NCBI GenBank assembly: GCA_020051675.1 | Contig: JAGVQN010000037.1 | Location: forward strand, 1-40,131 | Reading direction: 5' to 3' | Source of the DNA: Candidatus Brocadiia bacterium | GTDB lineage: Bacteria > Planctomycetota > MHYJ01 > JACQXL01 > JACQZI01 | DNA: 40,131 bases | Shown: positions 38,201 through 40,131 of the stretch, piece by piece | How positions within the stretch are numbered: the first letter of the stretch is position 1 | How the letters are laid out: every line of letters starts with the position of its first letter | Position numbers and translations under genes: made by a program | The notes under the pieces: model-generated | Databases searched by the model: none | Told to the model about the DNA's origin: nothing | Seen by the model: the letters and a program-made list of their open reading frames with translations, nothing else

Positions 38201-38258
38201 CAATGATTATACTATAAAAGGCCCCTTTATCCGCTTTGTCGGGACATTCAGCAGGTAA
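32259..38258 (+). CDS. Giant surface protein: signal peptide, 2 PKD-like, PQQ-like propeller, DUF11, SdrD-B-like, C-terminal outer-membrane beta-barrel
   Basis: PKD-like RWDWENDGVWDTGW/QWDWEDDGVIDIAW; PQQ-like repeats (GTIYIGCDDRRLYAI...); DUF11 (ADIQITKKANKQKAMVGDIVTYKVTMVNRG); SdrD-B (IIGKVFYDKNGNGIQD...GEPGIAGARIVMEDG); long beta-strand-rich C-terminus. Confidence 0.85.
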   Translation: MKTGRRSNGLFTGACLWLAFMLFVFPAVAGTPNLVEIIYNWIKPESPAVEKFHNACLDSFGDKWGNYYFTELQYYRRAQSVINTLYSDIAGGPAGLGNDISGYDKLNNQINEITPQHYVNGMAVTPEQFQPTDYPDYNVTYHQNTPQGIIQISRAHFNNIGEPIAGITDVKYIKNEELLLNQPDKIPSSMTYIAQGAGYIVKTSLILVAGVSLASFITSREIEKETNKPPVAGFIITPPSGTLTTIYEANAESSSDEEDDFLDILLQYRWDWENDGVWDTGWATVVTATHQYAFGGDKTIKLEVMDSKGAVASTTRLLGVISAPIAVFTITPTAGVLSTVFQVNAEDSYDVEDDFNGIPLQYQWDWEDDGVIDIAWTTVATATHQYATTGNKILRLNVKDDDDNFSSVTKIVPVGAALGNTPWPKFRYNLKQTGQVPVVGTTEGSAKWEQTFFTSPVNGSPSIGMDGTIYIGCDDRRLYAIRSTKTIRWSYLVGNIIRSAPAIDDEGTIYFGCNDGKLYAVKDNAFSASAKPGWPFVTGAPIVSSPTISNDGIIYVGSDDRNLYAITSGGALKWSFLTGGEIKGSPAIGDDGTIYTASFDGNLYAVNADGTQKWKYETISHAAIYSSPAIGADGTIYFGSSDGYLYAVNDNGSVLPPTLKWRFDTKGTIFSSPAIAPSGRIYIGTSPLFSSDASIYGITDTGVAPVEVISTSTGAAVRSAPAIDSHGNVFFTSDDGKVYMAMGPDGFWSYSFAPPGTELISSPAIGSSGVVYVGGANQNRVIAIGSIIDPADIQITKKANKQKAMVGDIVTYKVTMVNRGIDPTYIPNPTQLIDRIPHGFKYVKGSSILMDGAGNITRTDPSGMDTNMLTYDVGWFGITPTATTKVLSYQLVVGSGVSFGKYENRAYARYWYNKPPVTEGASNIAREEVLVVPDPIFDLGTIIGKVFYDKNGNGIQDPPSPFPSHSGEGLGEGEPGIAGARIVMEDGTIITTDKDGKYHVPGVAPGTHLMQVSLQGGTSSPGGVSASDKLQVKGIPKIVRVTEGLLCKVNFPVNSKDSSDSGAAATSPKQSVEGLHLLVLGEGIAGHNRTSGNIDIVNTNKVNDGFDDGFTARGRLAYYMSGTYNKDYTITSSFDSKRDRYRVMSRYIDPDKYYPIYGDDSSVAWDAINTQGLFYLSAGHTPSASQLVVGNYQTDLAYNELFAYNRTLYGAKMGLNTNGNKDNYLLIPKTEVKLFGARAYQVAAHNEFRATGGSFYYLKHKNVIEGSEQVKLISRDQLTNLSIQTITKVRGVDYEIDYDMGCIIFKQVINSVDPSGSIISTNILSGNGMYIVVDYEYEPDRTHFNEGVYGGRVAYSPVDSVTIGTGYVSEEELDKDYTLGGADLTVKLPLETKVKAEYAQSESRGIPNYVSLNGGLTFNEVTDLSSSEGSAYYIKADSKPVDNITTDVYYQRLRPGFMSSNSVIQQGTAKYGTAISSRITDSLNLNVRYDVQELLKNYNLVSGALVGGDKTEVTSLHGNYNMTKKLTISGEYRYQSVENKLFNITSETNSDTALGAIRANYALSQRISMYMSQQTTFKGPTNHQTSLGSTVILLDSAKPRTRSGSGGNLSGNIQGTSGTTGNSALLGLSSVNKVGEKTQLTSGFSYGVTQDTNNDKTRTAATTAGVSSQVTDSTRLYASKQYQIISGGAKRSPDEHRGGAVSTADAIGQDTNLAKNWIVGCTFERGVLNNFDGTETVRKNASLSLGTRGIPDLKLSSRVEGRIDSGDATDRKQYTTANDVTYKLTKDISILGRLNWSRTENALRSRDLQSLGKSAYQTESLFKEAGFGFALRPVKWDDLNIIAKYTHLIDHHPLNQSLSSGSGQALDPLDITKERATVYSLEGIYDFALFQLVGKYAFKNGQEKVGPRDYTDSDTSLWLSRINYHIISNVDAGLEYRMLKQELADDKKSGILVEGMYKFNDYAYIGIGYNFTDFTDDLINDNDYTIKGPFIRFVGTFSR
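35133..35176. repeat. Palindrome within CDS: CCCTCCCCT-TT-CCCCTCCC...GGGAGGGG-TT-AGGGGAGGG
   Basis: 9+8-bp arms, encodes PSPFPSHSGEGLGEG. Confidence 0.85.
37043..37080. repeat. Palindrome within CDS: TTCCGCC..CCCCGAACGCGTTCGGGG..GGCGGAA
   Basis: Nested perfect arms; encodes SAKPRTRSGSGG. Confidence 0.8.
37335..37350. repeat. Palindrome within CDS: CCCGATG-AA-CATCGGG
   Basis: 7-bp stem preceded by the dispersed string GGAGCGAAGCGA; encodes part of SGGAKRSPDEHRGG. Confidence 0.7.
37672..37694. repeat. Palindrome within CDS: CCCGAGAC-CTTCAAA-GTCTCGGG
   Basis: 8-bp perfect stem; encodes RSRDLQSLGK. Confidence 0.75.
37816..37847. repeat. Palindrome within CDS: CCCTGAACCA...TGGTTCAGGG
   Basis: 10-bp perfect stem; encodes PLNQSLSSGSG. 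Confidence 0.75.
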
Positions 38259-38387
38259 AACTGTTCGTCAAAACATTAATTATACGATTCACTCTGAAGA
38301 GTGCAACTACATTCTTTCTTTTAACACGAATCACACTAATGGAACGAATAGCACGAATTACATCCCCCTTAACCCCATTCTGCCGAA

Positions 38388-38406
38388 AGTCCCGATTATC
38401 GGGACT
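38388..38406. repeat. Palindrome AGTCCCGAT-T-ATCGGGACT
   Basis: 9-bp stem downstream of the giant gene, next to a CCTGTGCTACGGCAGACAGG hairpin. Confidence 0.65.
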
Positions 38407-38558
38407 GCCTGTGCTACGGCAGACAGGTGTCCCCCGAACTCATTAGGAATTGACCATATTATCAGGTCGTAAATCTTTGTAATGACGCTTAAGTCACCAG
38501 CCATAAGCCCTAAATTTTGTCGCGGAAAAGAGTAAAAGCGTAAAAGTTCAAAGAATAA

Positions 38559-39370
38559 CTATTTCAAATCCCGGACGCAACGGAAACCGCCGCCGTTGCT
38601 CCGAACAGCAGGCCTGACCCTGAAGCGGTCCGCAGAACGGCCGTAGCCCGGATAGCCGAACCAAGAGCCGCCGCGCAACACATGCCATTCGCTGGTCCCG
38701 ACGGATTATTTTTAGGGCTGTCTTTGTAATAATTCTCCCCATACCAATCCTGGCACCACTCCCAGACATTCCCGCTCATATCATACAACCCGAATCCATT
38801 CGGTTTTTTCCCGCCCACCGGATGAGTGGTATTGCCTGAATTATCATTATACCACATATAATCACCGTCTTCTTTATCACCCCAGTAGAATTTAGTATTT
38901 GTTCCGGCTTTGCAGGCGTATTCCCACTCCGCCTCAGTCGGCAACCGTAATCCCGCCTTTTTGCAAAACCCCTGACAGTCATCCCACGAAACCTGTTCCA
39001 CCGGATAATCATCGCCCGTCTTGAAGCGAGCGGGATTATTATTCATAATCTTCTGATAAACGCCCTGTGTTACCTCGTATTTGGAGATGAGGAAACTATC
39101 TAAGATTACCTCGTGGACCGGTTTTTCATAACCAGACTTATTTGAGCCCATCTTGAATGTGCTTCCTTTAATAAGCACAAAGAGCATTCCCGTCCGTTCA
39201 TGTCTATATTCTTTGTTGCCCTGTGGATTAGTGCCGATAAAAGCCATTCCTTTAACTTCGCCAACGGGTTGGGTTGCCTCACCTGTATTTTGCCCCATTT
39301 CCGATTTTCCGCATCCCCACCCTGCCATAATGCCAGCTAAGATAATTCCGCTGATTAAAATCTTTTTCAT
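38559..39370 (-). pseudogene. FGE-sulfatase (SUMF1)-family lipoprotein with apparent frameshift near 38691-38699
   Basis: KYEVTQGVYQKIM...LRLPTEAEWEYACKAGT...GLYDMSGNVWEWCQDWYG in one frame; the expected C-terminus SEWHVLRGGSWFGYPGYGRSADRFRVRPAVRSNGGGFRCVRDLK* in another. Confidence 0.85.
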
Positions 39371-39452
39371 AGATACTCCTTTATTTTACTTATTCCCAAA
39401 CGTGCTGGTATTCAATAATCAAATCAGGCAGGTCTTTTCAAGTATTAATCCA

Positions 39453-39481
39453 AGTATATAATAGAGTCGTTCTCTTGTCAA
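39453..39481 (-). promoter_or_regulatory. Promoter for the FGE-family gene
   Basis: On minus strand TTGACA (39481-39476), 17-nt spacer, TATACT (39458-39453). Confidence 0.5.
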
Positions 39482-39620
39482 CAATCTTGTATTCTTGCCA
39501 ACCGGGAGCCTTCAGCCTGCTTAAGACGTGGACGCAATGCAACCGTGGAGTTTGAATTGGTTAGATTGTTCAAAGTCAGCGCATTTGAGAGTAAGGAATA
39601 AGGGAAAGCAAGTTGTACAT

Positions 39621-39650
39621 TCAAGGACTTTGGGGGGAGAAAGTCCTTGA
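39621..39650. repeat. Hairpin upstream of transposase: TCAAGGACTTT-8 nt-AAAGTCCTTGA
   Basis: 11-bp perfect stem overlapping a possible -35 box of the orfA promoter. Confidence 0.7.
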
Positions 39651-39699
39651 AAAAAATCGGCTCGACTCCGATATAATCCTTACAGAAAGGAGTCAAGCT

Positions 39700-40035
39700 A
39701 TGGTTACACCGAACGACGTGGTAGCAGGTATAAAGAGGGCCACCAAACGGCATTACGCAGCCGAGGAAAAGATTAAAATCGTCCTGGAAGGGTTACGGGG
39801 CGAAATGCCTGTTGCGGACCTATGCCGCAGAGAAAACATATCAACCGCGATCTATTACCGCTGGAGCAAGGATTTTCTTGAAGCCGGCAAGAACGGGCTT
39901 ACCCGGGATACCCAAAGAAACGCCAATGAAGACCAGGTTAAAAGTCTTCGTAATGAAAACGAACACCTTAGATACGCCTTGGCAAACAGCGTGTTAGAAG
40001 CACAAAGGCTTAAAAAAAGTCTTGGGTTGTTATAA
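39700..40035 (+). CDS. IS3-family transposase OrfA (HTH); start 39700 preferred
   Basis: RHYAAEEKIKIVLEGLRGEMPVADLCRRENISTAIYYRWSKDFLEAGK; AAAGGAG site upstream of ATG 39700. Confidence 0.88.
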   Translation: MVTPNDVVAGIKRATKRHYAAEEKIKIVLEGLRGEMPVADLCRRENISTAIYYRWSKDFLEAGKNGLTRDTQRNANEDQVKSLRNENEHLRYALANSVLEAQRLKKSLGLL

Positions 40036-40131
40036 GGCGGAGGTATGTCAGAATGAGCGTAGAAGAAAAACTTAATGTGTTAAGGGCTGTAGAATGCTCC
40101 CCCTTTACGGTGGATGAAACCTGCGCTAAAC
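39700..40131 (+). mobile_element. IS3-like insertion sequence, truncated by the window end
   Basis: OrfA plus the start of a downstream ORF (ATG 40053, MSVEEKLNVLRAVECSPFTVDETCAK...); boundaries not determined. Confidence 0.65.

Noticed and set aside
38236-38472. 78-aa plus-strand ORF overlapping the giant gene end
   Set aside because: Encoded by repeat DNA (NHTNGTNSTN); no supporting signals.

Overview
The window reads as a bacterial chromosomal segment. Gene content and style suggest a Planctomycetes/PVC-like environmental genome, but that is inference. Recognisable housekeeping genes are ppdK, rpsA, glmS, tRNA-Gly(GCC), the rpmF-plsX-fabH-fabD lipid cluster (rpmF is absent from the supplied ORF track) and pyrF. 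Around them are envelope, secretion and signalling genes: a TPR-cyclophilin PPIase, YihY/BrkB, two tandem TPR lipoproteins, an HExxH lipoprotein, an NSS transporter with a small MetS-like subunit, a WD40 protein, a deoxyhypusine-synthase-like protein, a GspE/PilB ATPase with an MshEN partner, an MFS transporter, a 1999-aa PKD/PQQ/DUF11/SdrD/beta-barrel surface protein, an FGE-sulfatase-family lipoprotein and the start of an IS3-type element. Main points for a second look: (1) short palindromic or dispersed repeats in intergenic DNA that also appear inside ORFs without breaking frame, with about seven in the giant surface protein and others in FabD, the WD40 protein, a secreted protein and the PPDK C-terminus; (2) a protein combining an HU/IHF-like domain, a receiver-like domain and an RsbW-type HATPase, convergent with a STAS/zinc-ribbon protein, which looks like a DNA-binding partner-switch module; (3) an NSS transporter with a lipoyl-like domain, including the ETDK motif, between its last two TM helices; (4) a frameshift that hides the true C-terminus of the FGE-family protein; (5) several promoters placed so close to start codons that the transcripts would be leaderless. 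No searches were run; all family calls come from motif recognition.
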